Shown here one piece after another: positions 33,746 through 47,105 of a DNA stretch of 64,000 nucleotides. The translations under genes were made by a program, and so were the position numbers. Below the pieces are notes generated by a model that was not told where the DNA came from, did no database searches, and was given only the letters and a program-made list of their open reading frames with translations. The stretch spans positions 48,859,928-48,923,927 of the forward strand of contig CM043959.1 in the NCBI GenBank assembly GCA_014529385.2, written 5' to 3'. Origin of the DNA: Adiantum capillus-veneris (Eukaryota > Streptophyta > Polypodiopsida > Polypodiales > Pteridaceae). The number at the start of each line of letters is the position of its first letter. Positions within the stretch are counted from its first letter, which is position 1.

Positions 33746-36700
33746 ATAATATCCGCATAAACTTGTGGAATTTATGGTACCATGCCCTCAGTGATTGTTT
33801 TAAGCCATAAAGACTCTTTAACAACTGGCATACCCAATCTTCCTTGCCTTTCTCAACAAAGCCTTCTGGCTGCTGCATGTAAATTTCCACATCTAAATCA
33901 CCATGCAAGAACGCTGTCTTGACATCCATTTGGTGCAACACCAAATCTAATATGGCAACCAATGCAAGAAAGCATCTCAATGTAGTCATCTTGACCACCG
34001 GAGAGAAGACTTCATCAAAGTCAATGCCTTGTTCTTGCTTAAAGCCCTTGGCAACAAGCCTTGCTTTGTACTTTGGCTGACTATCATGAGCGGTGATCTT
34101 ATACCTGTAAACCCATTTACAAAGTAGAGCCTTTTTGCCCCGTGGTAATTTAACTAGCTTCCATGTTTGGTTTTTATGCAGAGCTGTCATCTCTGACTGC
34201 ATGGCCAATTGCCAATTCCCGGAGTCCTTCATTTGCATTGCTTCCTTGTAACATGAAGGCTCATTGCAATCAGTCAACATGACATAGTTCATAGATGGAA
34301 CAAACTTATCAGGAGGTCACGTGATACGTCCAGATCTACGCACAATAGGTGGCTCAGGCTCAGCCACAACTTGTGGTTCCACTCTATCCTGTCCTTGCTC
34401 CTCTTGAGCCCTGACATTTTGTCTTGCACGTGCAGGTCCATCTTCTTGGAAGACAACTCTTCTAATCTCCTCAACCCTCTCTGGTTTAGAATGATATTTG
34501 GATTCATTAAAGTGAACATCATTGCTGCGGAAAACCTTTCTGGATTCGGGATCCCAAAGTCTGTACCCCATCTCACCAGAATTACCATAGCCTAGAAAGA
34601 TGCACTTTCTACTCTTTGGCTCAAGTTTGTTCCTAAATTCCTTTGGAACGTGAGTATATGCCTCACAGCCAAAGACTCTGAGATGCTTGTATGAGGGCAT
34701 TTTGCCTGACCATACCATCTCTGGCACTGAATCCTTCTGCAAAACCTTTCTAGGAGATCTATTTACAAGATGAACAGCTGTTGATACAGCTTCAGCCCAA
34801 AACCCATTTGGCAGCTGTGCATTAGACAACATACTTCTGACCTTCTCTTGTATGGTCCTATTCATCCTCTCAGCAACACCATTTTGAGGAGGATTGTAAG
34901 GAGCAGTAAGTTCACGTTTTATACCTTTTGACTCACAAAAGTCCTGAAAGGCCTTTGAAACATACTCTCCACCATTGTCAGTGCGTAAGCATTTAAGCTT
35001 CTTGCCACTCTGATTCTCCACAAGTGTCACAAACGTTTTGAAAACACTAAACGCTTCATCCTTGTGCTTGAGAAAGTAAACCCATACTTTCCTCAAGTAA
35101 TCATCTATAAATGTCATAAAGTAAGAAGCTCCCCCTAGAGATAGGTTAGGCATAGGTCCACACAAATCACTATGAACAAGTGCCAACTGTGTATCTCTTC
35201 TACTGCTTGTATGCTTATGTGGCTGCTGTGTTTGCTTACCATAAGGACAATGTTCACAGAATTCAAAATCATTAAATGAAAAGCCAAGAAAATAACCAGA
35301 ACGAGACAAGATTTCCATTCCCTTCCCTTCTTGGACATATGTCCTAACCGGCTATGCCACAAAGAAACGTTCGGCTGCTCGGTTACATTGATTACATTTT
35401 TAGAGACATTTGATACATAAATCATGTAAAGTCCTCCAAACTTTAATCCATGTGCTACTGTCATAGAACCCTTGGATATCTTCCACATGTTCTGTCCAAA
35501 AGTGGTGATGTAGCCAGCATCATCAAGTAAAACTGTGCTTATCAAGCTCTTTGTAATTGCGGGAACATGTCTCACATTCTTCAACGTGAAAGAAGAGCCA
35601 TTCTGAAACTTCAATTGAACATCTCCAACACCTAAGATCTCACATGTCTGCCCATTGCCTAGCCGAACATGATCTTTAGTGGTCACATAAGAAGTAAACC
35701 ACTCCTTGTTTGGAGACACATGAAGTGATGCCCCTGAGTCTATTATCCAGTCACTCAGTGCATTTCCATCAGATGCTGTAAGAAGACTGAGTCCATTGTA
35801 TTCTTCAAGAAGTAGATGTCTCCTGACACTAGACTGTCATCCTCTGCAACAGTGTTTGTCACATTTATTTCTTGAATCTTCATTGAGGACTTGTTCTTCT
35901 CACCATGGTCTTCAGCTTTCTCTTTGCCTTTTTCTGCTTTCCATTCTCTGCAGTCTCTTTTCATGTGACCCTTCTTGCCACAATGGTAGCATTCTATGTC
36001 ACTCTTGCCTTTAGCATTGTGGGACTTGCTACGAGACTGATTCCTGTTTCCACCTTTGTACTTTTCTTTGGTCCTTCTCCTGACAACTAAGGCTGTTCCT
36101 TTGCCTTTGTCCATTGTCTTTCTATTGGTTTCTTCAGTAAGCAGACTTCCTTCTACACCTGCTATGTTCAAACCATCTGGAGATGCAGAATTACTCAAAG
36201 CTGTGCCAAAAGTGTCCCAACTTTCCGGCAATGTGATCAACAGGAACATAGCTCTAACAGGTTCATCAAACTTGACACCTTGAGCTGACAACTGACTATA
36301 GATTGTGTTGAATTCATTCAGATGATTGGACATAGGTGTCCCTTCTTTCATCTTCAAGTCAACAAGCTTCTTAAGCTAGTATACCTGTGAAGCTGCACTC
36401 TGCTTCTCATAAAGATCACTCAGCTTTAACCATGCTTGATAAGCCGACATCTCGTCTGCTACATTGAAGTAAACGCTTTCTGCCAAAGTCAGCATAATGG
36501 TAGAAAGTGCTAATTCATCCATTTCGCTCCATTCATCTTCGTCTATATCTTCTGGTTTTATCCCCTTGAGCTTTATAGGTTTTATCTGCTTCTTTTGTAC
36601 CAACACGTGCCAAATTTTCTTTTTCCACAATGGGAAATTGCTTCCATCCAGCTTCTTGATATTGTAAAGAGCAGTGTCCTGTGATCCAGCCATAGCTACG

Positions 36701-37776
36701 CTTCACAGTAGTTTACTTTTCTGGGAAAAATTCGGCAGAGTTTCCCCTGTAAACTGACCTCTGAACCAATATCAACCTGTCAAATGAACCAAGAAAGCTT
36801 CATATTCTGCAGAAATTTTGGCAGAGTCTCCTTTGTAAAATGGCTCTGGTGTACTCAAAAAACAGACCAAAAAACAGCTCAAAAAACACTGTCTCTCTGA
36901 CACTATAAGCTGTGGGTAAATCTGTCCTGCACCTGTACTGTCTTTGACTGTCCTGTCACGGCCCTGTAAGCATAGACTGCGACAATGCCTCAACGGCAGT
37001 AAAGCAAAGATGAAATCCCAACTGTCTAACTCACAGTCAATACATCCTAGCTGCCTATCTAAGGGTGCTCGAGGGATCGCTCCAAGACCTGTATCACCGA
37101 AAGAATCTCAACATTCGAGAATCCCCCAGCTCAATAAAACCTCACTCGACCCTCAACAAAGGCTGCAGTAAATCTGACAGTACATAGACTTTTCACAAAG
37201 TCATACATCCACAAATTTCCCACTGTATGTTGTAACCGTTGCGGCGGTTGTTTGGTGCGTGACTCACAGCCAGCAAACCCTCAACAGACATACATCATCT
37301 CTGACAATACATCCCATGTGGAAGTACCTGCAATGTCAGGATGAAATCTGGAATATCAAGCAGCAAACACAAGCTACCTGATGAACTAGTGGATGTCGCC
37401 TATAGTCTGTGTGTAGATGCGCCCGTGTCGTATGTGACACGCCTCCAAGAACTGTGAGCCGTCCTTTGATGTGTAGACAGCCACAAATCAACACTCTGGG
37501 AGTGTCGATATCCTCAGCACCTGAAGTCGTAGGCCGAAAACCCCAAATTTGCAGAGTCGGATCTGCACCCGCCGAGACCACGTAGTCGAAAATGGCCTGC
37601 GCAGACCTTTGTTGAAGCCGAACGGTGGCCGACATGACCTCTGAATGAAATTCTGACAACACCAAGCCCTTTGGGTTCTCCCACAAGATTTGGGGCCATG
37701 TCTTTGCCTGTCAAATTTCACTCCAATCTGAGCTGGTGACTCTAGCCTCCTGCAGTGCTGCCCCGAGCCTCGATCT

Positions 37777-37790
37777 GAGCTCTGATACCA
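37777..37790 (-). other. iMet primer-binding site of C3
   Basis: TGGTATCAGAGCTC on the minus strand. Confidence 0.95.
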
Positions 37791-37792
37791 GT

Positions 37793-37964
37793 TGAAGGAG
37801 TACGAGCGGAAGTGCGACGCGAGAGAGAGTGCGAGAATAAGAGCACGATGCTATGGTGAACTCGCTCGACTGTAATGTGTAGAACATAGTGAGTTCTTAT
37901 TAGGTTTTTACAAAAGAATATGTGTACATACCTGGCGGCCCGCCCACTTACCTAGGCGACCACA
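37793..37964 (-). repeat. 5' LTR of C3 (~172 bp)
   Basis: Minus strand starts TGTGGTCGCC and ends CCTTCA, two bases before the PBS. The right boundary is where G2 coding similarity (GVDPEICQHTIPMRDDVKPSRQ) ends. Unusually short LTR. Confidence 0.7.
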
Positions 37965-37967
37965 TTG

Positions 37968-40900
37968 GGCTTTATACCCCAATAGATGTTTTGTTATGAG
38001 TGTATTCTGTCTACTTGGTTTCACATCATCTCTCATGGGTATAGTATGTTGACAGATTTCTGGATCAACACCCTTGAGATCCTTGTAAGACCAAACGAAG
38101 ATATCTCGATATTCCTTTAACAAGCTCAGCAAAATCTTTTCTTCTTCTTTTGTTAGGTCATTTGTAATGTAAGCAGGTCTAGGCTCTTCTCCTGGTTCAA
38201 CCGAGTCTACCCTTTTAGCGTTTTCAGGCCCTTCGTAAGATTCGCCTTGTTTTCGTAGTTCCCTAACAAGTTGTTCAATTATGATTTTTTGATCTTGGAG
38301 AGTATACTTTTTGTAATGGATGGAACATGCATTACATCCTTACCATCCTCTTCCATGGTTTCCATTTCGGTTGTGTATATCTCCTTTAGATATTTTTTCA
38401 ACTCTTGATATTTCTTTTTCCGCTCGACTCTGGTCATGAGTGGTTTTTTATCCTGATATTTTTCCTGAGTACCCTTCCTTGTTTTTCTTGATGTCTGAGA
38501 CATTTTTGAGTTTTTTTTAAAGGATATCTGCCATTTATTTTGTCCTTGACACAATCATTAGCATCTATCTGCATCAGAAATTGTGTTTTACTGGAGACTA
38601 ATGGCATAGATCTTGTTTTCACAATAGTGGTGTCTCTCTTTTGTCTATACCATTTTTGTTTTCTTTATTTCTGGTTTGGAAAGTCAAAAACATTTCCTCC
38701 CCTCCCTTTAAGAGTAGCTGAGCTCTCGTATGCTCTTTTTCTGACCCCGAATCTTCTGAGGTAGCTGAGTGTTCATCTAATTCATCAATTGCATCATAAT
38801 AGAGGTCTGAAAAGACTTGTTGAGATTACATCAAGTCCTTGGATTCCTCATCTTTGTTTTCAATGTTGAGGACTGACATCATTTGGATGGGAATTATGTC
38901 GTAGCCATCCTCATTGCAAAATTGAGTAGGCATAGACGTATTCACACATACATCCACTGTCGCTAAAATTTGAGTCCACTCGAATGGTTCAAATAAATGC
39001 TCTGGAAAGGGTTCAGGTATGTAGGCTTCGTCTGTATAGTCCCTTTCTAGGATACATTCCTCTCATCTTAAGCTTCCATTTTCTGAAGCTCCGCACATCC
39101 AAATAGCAGTGTCTTTGTTTAACCAGGATGGGAGTTTAGTTTCAACCGAAGAGACTGAATCAAACTCTTGGATGGGTGTTTTCAAGACATCTCTATAAGT
39201 GTGATCTTTAGATTGACTCTTGTTATAGATCCTACCTGCTTCAAGTACAGATATTTGTTTCCCCAATCTTGGATAATATGTACCTGTCACATGAAAGGTC
39301 TTCCCAATATGATTTCATAGTTGAGTTTTTTCCCAAAGTCTACTATGACAAAAGTGTGTTGATATTCAATTCCACAGGAATTGACTATCACTTTTTCAAG
39401 TAGCCCTAGTGGTCTCTCAATGTGTGCGTTAGCCAACTACAATTTCATTCGTGTTTGTCTAATGGCTGGTTGTCCCCAGGATTCCCATACTGCTTTAGTG
39501 GCTATGGCTATGCCAGCTCCACTATCCAGTATTGCCATGGTTTCAATGTCATTATATTTCACTGGGTGGGTGGTGTTTCCTTCTTCCCCTTCATAATATT
39601 CTCCGACCTTGTTCATAGGAACTAATCGAATCTCTTTGTTTTCCATTTCATTTTTCAATTTTCCCAAATTCTTAGAGATTAACCCCGTTATCCCCAACTT
39701 TTCTAGGGTTTTCTGTAAATCGTTCCACAAGTATGGTCTGAGTTTCAACAGTTCTCCCAAAGTAAGAGTCCATTGGATGGGTGTAGACATGATTGAATGA
39801 ATGTTGTCTACTTCTAGGGTCTGTTTGGCTCTTTTTACTTGAGTGGTCTTGCAAACAATGGATTCATCTTCATTATCTCCCAAGTAAGAAGGTAATGTTT
39901 TTAATGTCAATGGTTTAGGTATTCTTGAAGCTTCTGATCCACAATCCCCATACAAGGATTGTAAATCCATGTTCATATCAGATGGTAGGTTATCCAACCA
40001 GACTTCCTCTATAGGAGTTGACTTTAAAGTTAGGCTCCCATCATTGATCTCTCTCACCTTTTCCCATAAGTGTCCTGGCCAGTCTTCCTCTACGAATGGA
40101 ATTCCGTCTAAGGCATCTTCGCTGTCTGGCACTATAAGCTCTGGTTCATTTGTTTCAAGGTGGGGTTCTGCCACCACATCGGATTTTTCTTTCGTTTCTT
40201 CTACCGCAAGCTCTTCAGGTTTTGCAATACTTTCAAGCTTGGGTTTTTGTTTATCCAGCATTTCTTGCATGATTCTTACCAAATTTTGATAAGCCTCCAG
40301 CTTTGTTGCTTCCATGTCTAGAGATGGATAGTTTTTCCATTTGTTTTCCATGTTTTGGCCTGCTTGGTAGGCTTCCAAGGAAGCATTAATAAGCTCAAAA
40401 ATTTATCAACTAGAATGGATCCTCCAGATTTCACGGTTGTTTCCTTGAATTCACTGCCAGTTTCTTTCAACTTGTCCTGGGCTAGCATTTTTGCTCTCCC
40501 TTCATTTTCAACCCGTTGTTTTTGTTTTCTCATCTCATATCTTTTGCTTCTGCTCTTTTTGATTCTTTGAGAAGAAACTTTTGTGGTCTCTGAATCATCA
40601 AAGGAGTTGTGTTTCTTTTTCTTTGTGTGGGCTCTAGTGATTACCTTGATTGGAACAACCGTTCACTCTCTGATGAGCTACTAGGCATCACTTGGACTAC
40701 ATTTACAACACTTTTTTCCTTGTTCAAAGGATTCTTAGGACAATCTTCCAAAAGTGTCCTCATTTTTTGCAACATTGTATGCAATAGGCTTCAATTGGTT
40801 TGAGGTTTTTGTCATGCTTTGGACATTCGTTCTTCCAATGGTCATCAGCACCACAGTTATGACAATTTCTTGTTCTAAGCTTCATCATGGGTCTTCCAAA

Positions 40901-42654
40901 CTCTGGTGGAACATAAGTCGTGGTTTCTTCCATTGGTGGTGGATGTGGACTATACCAATCTCCTTATACCATTATTGTAGATGGACTAGGCTCTGCATAG
41001 GGTGTAACAGGCACTAATGCTTGTTCATCTATGACTCCTTTCAAGTGCATGTACTTTACAGGCACTACATTATGTCTTGGATATGGAGATTGTTGTCCCA
41101 ACACAGGTTGAGGTGTTTCCATACCCATTGGTGGTCTTTGAGCTTGGGCCATATTAGGCTGATATCTATACATGGGTTGTCCTTGGGGCCTCATGGGCAC
41201 GTACTGAACATTCCCATCATACTTTGGTCTGAAGTAGCACTCGTGGGTCTCATGGTTGGTCCATTTACCCTCAATTTCATACCATTTTTGTGGCCTAATT
41301 GGTTGTCCCTGTGGAGGTATCCCTTGTCCTGGTCCTCTCGTAGGTGCTTTTTGCATATTGTTCATCATGTCGTTCATCCTTTTTAGCATATCTTCTATGG
41401 CTGAGAGTGGTGTCGCGGTAGCCGTTCCCACTTGTGCTGGTTTAAAGGATATTGTCTTCTCACTTTGGTTATCCTTAGGGACATCTTCTTCATTGAAGAT
41501 CTTGCAATTGTCTCCTAGGTCAATAGCATCAGACACACACGCTTCTAGGGTTGTATGCTTTTTACTATAGAGTATAGCATGAAGTTCTTTGTTTAGCAGT
41601 CTCTCTAGAAAGAAAGATATAAGTCGTTCTTCTGCAGGTATCTCCATCTTTGGACATCTGTCAATGTATTGTTTCATTTGAGTTGCACAATCCCTAACAG
41701 ACTCACCATGTTTCTGTTTAAAGCTGTAGATTTGAGCTACCGTATTATGTTTAATCCCCATTTTGGAACAAGCAGCTACAAATCCTTGAGCTAATGTGTT
41801 CAAGTCCATGATTGACCTTGGTGGAATGTTTTGGAACCATGTCAAGGCTTTTCCTTCTAATTTCATTCCAACCCCTCGAATTGAGTATGGAAATCGAATA
41901 TACGCTCTGCTCTTAGCACTTGCTTAAACCTTGCTAAGTGGTCATATGGATCCCCTCATCCACTGTATTTTCTGACCCATTTTTAAAAATCAGCTAGTCT
42001 CACACGTCTATTTGGTTCAACTCCAAGTCTTCTGGGAGTTGGTCCTGTTCCGAGTCCTTCAAACCAGTCTGTTGGAAATAGTGACTCATGTAGCCCTGGG
42101 CTGGCCTTAGTGTCACCCGATTTTCTACGTGATAAGGTGGTTTGTGGTTTCTTCACATTACTCTTAGATGATCTCTCACGGTGTTCATCCCTTGAAATTG
42201 TGTCTGTTCCTTGCCCCAATATCCAATCCCGTATGGAATACCCTTGGTATTTGGTTTGTTCTACCTTCTCAGGAGTCATCATAACAAAGTTGTTATAACA
42301 ATCCCTAAACAGGTAGGTTAGTAGGTCTGTTGATCCCTTATCTTTGATCTTGAAGATATAGATGATCTTCATGGCCGTTAATTGTCTTGGTTTGGCATGA
42401 GAAGTCCACAAAAGATCTTTTATGTTTCTATCTTCCCAACAATAGACTCCGATCCTAGGATTATCTGTACTAAGACATTTCAAAGGCTTTATGTCTACTT
42501 GATCATATCCCTCGAACTCCAAAGTTGGTGGTCCTTCTTTTGCTGACATATCTGGGATTATAGTGTTTACTTCTAACCCCCATTTGTCTATTATGTTTTT
42601 GGGCAAAAGGAAAACTGGGATACCTCTATAGCTTGATAGCCCAAGAGCGTTCAA
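37968..42654 (-). mobile_element. G2 gag-protease part up to the start of RT (Ty3/gypsy, Tat-like)
   Basis: Minus-strand order: N-terminal domain (42,654-41,983), gag core (41,866-40,964; ALTWFQNIPP, FKQKHGESVRDCATQMKQYIDRCP) with Pro/Gln-rich tail, CCHC knuckle near 40,820-40,870 (CHNCGADDHWKNEC), basic coil (40,533-40,318), acidic linker and protease (40,378-39,437; LTLKTLPSYLGD, AILDSGAGIAIATK), linker (39,290-38,280) and the first part of RT (38,132-37,980; YKDLKGVDPEICQHTIPM). It is broken in about six places but long stretches remain open, so it is younger than G1, its collinear relative. gag packages RNA and the protease cleaves the polyprotein in this family. Confidence 0.85.
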
Positions 42655-43440
42655 ACTTCATCCTCAGAACCAAAAACTATACAAAAACAAATCTTCATAA
42701 CTGGAATTGGAGCTGATCTCTTGAGACAGCTAATTCCAGTGTTGAAGGATTTCAGCTACTAGTGTGGGAAGATTTCAGACAGCAGACTGAACAGAAATCA
42801 GAGACTAGACTGAAATGTGGATACTGAAATAAGAATCAGACTTATACACTGGAATAAGGTTCAGATTCACATTCAGAAGACTGGACGAGAAGTAAGTATC
42901 ACTGAAATATATGCCATGATTGAGATTATAGATGAAGATTACAACGAATATGATTACAGAGGGAAAGTACAGCCGACAATACTGCCACAGATGCTCAATT
43001 ACAATTATAGCCCAAAGCGCTAATACAAGTGATAACAATTGCCAACCCGATAATAATGTAATGGGCCCTATTTATACACTTCGGATTTACTGTAGTGATT
43101 ACTCTAATAATTACTAAGTAATTCACTGCCCACCTTCTATCCAGCCGTCTACATCCTTCCCTTCTTTCTTGAATTTTGGCAAGATTCCAAAATTTCTGAA
43201 AATTTCCCCTGTCTGATTCTGATGTGAGAATGAAAAATCCATCATCTGGTTCTGATGTTGGAATGCTAGCTTGACCACATAGAGAATGGCCATTCAAAGA
43301 TTACGAGTAGGGGTTCAAGAAGGACCAAGGATTGCAGAAGGCAGCGGAAAAGGCCAAGGTGGAGCTATCACCAGGCCAAGGTGGAGCTGTCATCAGGCCA
43401 AGGTAGAGCTGTCATCTCTCCCTGCCTGCTGAGAAGAAAA
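42655..43440 (-). repeat. Probable 5' LTR/leader of G2, boundary with G3
   Basis: Non-coding. A minus-strand TATA (GTATAAATAGGGCC; 43,069-43,077) and AT-rich leader point towards G2 gag. Contains the hairpin at 42,700-42,740. LTR ends and PBS were not identified. Its sequence does not resemble the G3 5' LTR at 57.9-58.8 kb. Confidence 0.45.
43069..43077 (-). promoter_or_regulatory. TATA box, minus strand
   Basis: GTATAAATA within GTGTATAAATAGGGCCC; appropriate spacing to drive G2. Confidence 0.5.
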
Positions 43441-43449
43441 GTCGCCCCA

Positions 43450-46400
43450 CTGAATTCTGAGATGGAACTACCCAGTATCCTTCCATTGGACTGTATTCCT
43501 TTTGTCTGTACTCTTTGACCGGGATGGTGCCTGAGAAGTCCCAGCACCAGCATTCTCCTTCTGAATCAGTCGGTAAATGGCCTCCTGCTCAAGCTGATCC
43601 CGCCGGTTTGTGGTCATCTCTACCTCATAAAGCATGAGAGAATGATAGGTTTTGGTGTCAGGATCATAGAGTGTACACCTGCCCTTGCTCCGTCTGGTTC
43701 TGGCCAGCTTATGACAATGCAAAGTAGTATGGATCCATCCTTCTGGAAGAGGTTGATTTGTTTTGATGCGAGCTTCGAAAAGAATCTCAACCATCTCCCT
43801 GTACTGTGGTGCCAGACTCGGATCTGCTGCAATGTCTTTTTCAGGCAATTTGGAAGATTCGACTGTGAGTTGTAGCAACTGATTAGTAATCCTGGTCGAT
43901 CCTCTTACTTGAATCTTCCACTGGCCCATACACAGCTAAATCCTATGCAGCTCCTCTTTCATTGCCTGAATGTCATTGATTTGGAGAGCATCATTGAGCA
44001 ATGTCAGCCAAGTCTTCCATTCCACAGTTGATCACTCATACCAATCCTGAAGGTCATCAGTTATTTTGAAATATGTGAGTCGATCAACTGGTTCTTGATG
44101 TTGAGGATACAGCGCTGGAAAGAATCTTGGCAGCTCAGTTTCTCTTGCTGGAACAACATACAAGAGAACTGGAGAATCATGCACAAATTCCAGGAAATTG
44201 AGAACAGCCTGGTTCTCCTACTGCATCATCTTTCTGGTGATTCTCACTAGCTGGAACAAGGTTCGGAGAGCTGTTACATGTGCTCCTACTGAAATTCACG
44301 TTTGAGGTCCTCTGCTAGTGGCTGTCTGGTCCTCAAGAATGGCTTTGACTCTCTGATCCAAAACACCTCTGGCAGCTTGCATTTGTACCAGAACGTCCTT
44401 GAGTTGTATCCTAACATCCTTCATGCAGCGGTAAGTTGGTTTGTTACCCAGCAGAAGTTCCAGTTCTAGAGCTAAGGACCGACAATCTGCAGTAGACTGC
44501 CTTTGCCAGTGCAGGTTTGTCACTTTCTCATCAGCATTGAGTATCCATTCTGGAACTCGTTCCAACAGGTGGACTGTACTGGGATGCGCAGGTAGTCTAC
44601 AAGCTTCTTTATCATGGAAAGCAGCTGATTTCCAATGTTCTACCATTTCCCTGGCTATAGTCTTTGAAATCTTTCCAAGTCATTCCAGAGAGCATCATCC
44701 TCCAGATACTGTCTGGTGATGGAGGCATGTTGATGTCTTAGTTGCTTATTCAAACTGATGAGCTGCAGTGAATGCTGATGATCAGCCACTGGTCCCTCAT
44801 CCTAAACTTTCATTTTTCCTTTAGCCTCTCTGCTGTGATGGGACTGATCAGTTGGCTAATTCCCAGTGTTACTGGGCTTCTACTCTTCAGTTTGCTGATT
44901 ACCCGACTGGTGCTCTTTATCATCTACTTCCTGCTGACCCTCATTCTGGTCTGGCTGGTCTGATTGTGTGACTGGCCTCCTTCATCAGGCCCTGTCCCAC
45001 CAGTACCAGGTCCTGGAGGTGGAGATGGTGGTGGGGCATTATCATCGTCCTTTGTATGCCCAGTTTCTTGATCATCCTCCTCCTGATCAGATTCATCTTC
45101 TCCATCCTCATCCGGGGAAGTCTGTTGCTCAATATAATCCATTATAGCTTGGTTCATCAGAGCATTATTGAACTCACCCACCTTGTCCTGCAAATCACTC
45201 TGCATACTTTCCATCAAAGACTTTAAATTTTCTCAAGCCATAAATAGCATTGCCTGAAGGGTTTAAAATTTCAGACAAGCTATTGTAGATGTATCTGTCA
45301 GTCAGCGAACGCTTTAGAGTTGTATGGTGTAATAGCAACTTTTTGAATTTCGCCCGCTTCATCCTGAGCATCGTTTCTGCTCGCTCGACAGCTCTCAGTG
45401 CTTCATTCCTTTGACTTTTGATGATCATAATTTCAAACTCAGCCTTAGCTAAATTTTTGTTCAACAACTCCTGAGTCCTTTCTGATTGAGCTTCCAGTAC
45501 CCTGTGTTGTATGTTCTGCACTTCCTAGGCTTTCTGGAGTGTTTCAATCTGATGCTGTGCTTCTGCCAAGTCAGCTTTAAGCTTTTTGACTTCGTCTTCT
45601 GATCCAGCAGGCTCCACCAATTGTCCCATACAACTGACAATGGTATTCCAAGAAGACTGTATCAGTACTGAACATCTGTCTTTGACCATGGTTGGATCAG
45701 AATCAATAGGTTCATATATTGCCACTGGATCCTTGTAGGGTAAAGTTGCACAATCAGCTTTGCTGAGCAAAAGATGCCCTCTTAATTTCTGAGTTTGCAT
45801 TTGCTGCAACTTATCCTATTTTACCAGTTACAGAGTATTTCCAGTAATGGCAAGAACTCCACCAGACAAAGTTGAGAACGTTGGACCTTTCCCTTTGTCC
45901 AGTTGACTCTTGCCTTTGTCCCCTGACTGGTCTGGTATCTTCTCAACAGTGTGACTGGCTTGACATGATCTTTCCCAGATCCAGTAGCAACTGTATTTTT
46001 GACAAAACTGGCTGATCAGGCACAGGCTTCTGAGTAGATTGGTGCTCATTTTTAGTCATCTCAACTTTCTCAATGCTTACTGCCTTAACCTGGCTTTCTA
46101 TTTGCTTCAAGAACTCACTTCTTTTTGTCAGTGTAATTCTTGGCTTCTTTGAACTGCCAGCTTCTTCTGCAGTGGCTTTCCTTTTCAGGTCAGTGGAAAT
46201 CGTTTGACTGTTTGTTTCCTCGTCGTCTTTGAGGACAATTCAATTTTGTTTGGTTCAGAAATGGGTTGCTCACTCCAAGCCTGCTTTACCTACTCATTAA
46301 CATCTGCAGTAGTAGCCCAATACAGGAATTGCCAAACATACCATGCCTTGAAAACAGTTTGAGATTTCAGCTTGACAGTCTGTTGGAGTACATTATGCGA

Positions 46401-47100
46401 GAGTATTTGACAAAGGTTGATATGGACTTTTGGATCCAGTATCTTGGCCAACAGCATAGCAAACAATTTTTCTGACACATACGTTGGGTTGTTCTTAAGG
46501 CTGACTACTTCAGCTACAAACCTGTAAGCAGTGGAGGCTTCTAGTTCTGCTACTACTGGAACTCCTTGAGCACTTGCCTTGCGCTTCTTTCTAGCCGTTT
46601 CATCCTCCTTTAGAGCGATACTTATTTGCTACGCAGTTGCCACAGACGGTTTGGGCTCATTAGGCATCCGAAATGCAAATGCACTGGCTTCTGGTGTCAC
46701 TGACACCTTCCTACTATTTACCATAGCACTGCTAGTTTCAACATCAAAGGAATCAAGAACTTTCTTGATGATATCTGCATCAAAAGCAATCCTTGTAGCT
46801 TGCAACACAACTCGCAGATCCCAAAGTTGTAGCAGAGTCATTGCGTGATCAGTAAATACATATCGTTGGATTTTACTGTATGGAAGAACAAGAAGGCTTG
46901 CCTTTGCCTCAGCAACTATAGCCTGGGTTTCCTCAAGAGTTTCCTGCATCTTCTCTGAATGTTTCCTTCTACACATACACTGTGAGGTCGATGACGATGA
47001 AACAGGCGAAGGAGAAGATGACTTACTTGTGTCAAAGCCGTTTCCTGGTGTCGCTGGTAAGACTGTCTGATAGTCAGTTGTCTCGTCAGAGGTCGAAGTT
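43450..47100 (-). mobile_element. G3 accessory coiled-coil region downstream of pol (~3.6 kb)
   Basis: Reads on the minus strand directly after G3 integrase. Parts: 46,976-46,629, helical region (LPYSKIQRYVFTDHAMTLLQLW); 46,478-46,290 (VSEKLFAMLL-like); 45,809-45,525, charged coil start (DEVKKLKADLAEAQHQIETL); 45,521-45,195, coiled coil (RNEALRAVERAETMLRMKR); 45,217-44,924, acidic then Pro-rich (DEDGEDESDQEEDDQETG, PPPSPPPGPG); 44,646-44,296 (LALELELLLGNKP); 43,929-43,468, C-terminal part (GQWKIQVRGSTRITNQLL, ending Ser/Lys-rich). No enzyme motif recognised. Broken in about eight places. Same position and general build as the G2 accessory region, hence the family call; function unknown. Confidence 0.6.
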
Positions 47101-47105
47101 TGCGG

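Larger units (their letters stand above)
33750..37964 (-). mobile_element. C3: Ty1/copia element inside G2
   Basis: Minus strand. 5' LTR, iMet PBS, ~1.1-kb leader, gag (36,693 to about 35,760; LDGSNFPLWKKKIWHVL, zinc knuckle CYHCGKKGHMKRDC), protease/GAG-pre-integrase (about 35,720-35,330; LWHSRLGHMSKKG), integrase (about 35,320-34,300; HSDLCGPM, TDNGGEY, YNPPQNGVAERMNR, KCIFLGYG) and the N-terminal part of RT (about 34,290-33,760; NQTWKLVKLPRGKKAL, RLVAKGFKQEQGIDFDEVFSPV, LHQMDVKTAFLHGDL). The RNase H and 3' LTR are not present, and G2 sequence follows directly. It has about four breaks. Motifs are well preserved, so it is of intermediate age; LTR dating is impossible with one LTR. Confidence 0.9.

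Noticed and set aside
42655-43440. Shared LTR between G2 and G3
   Set aside because: No resemblance to the G3 5' LTR at 57.9-58.8 kb could be seen, so it is assigned to G2 only.
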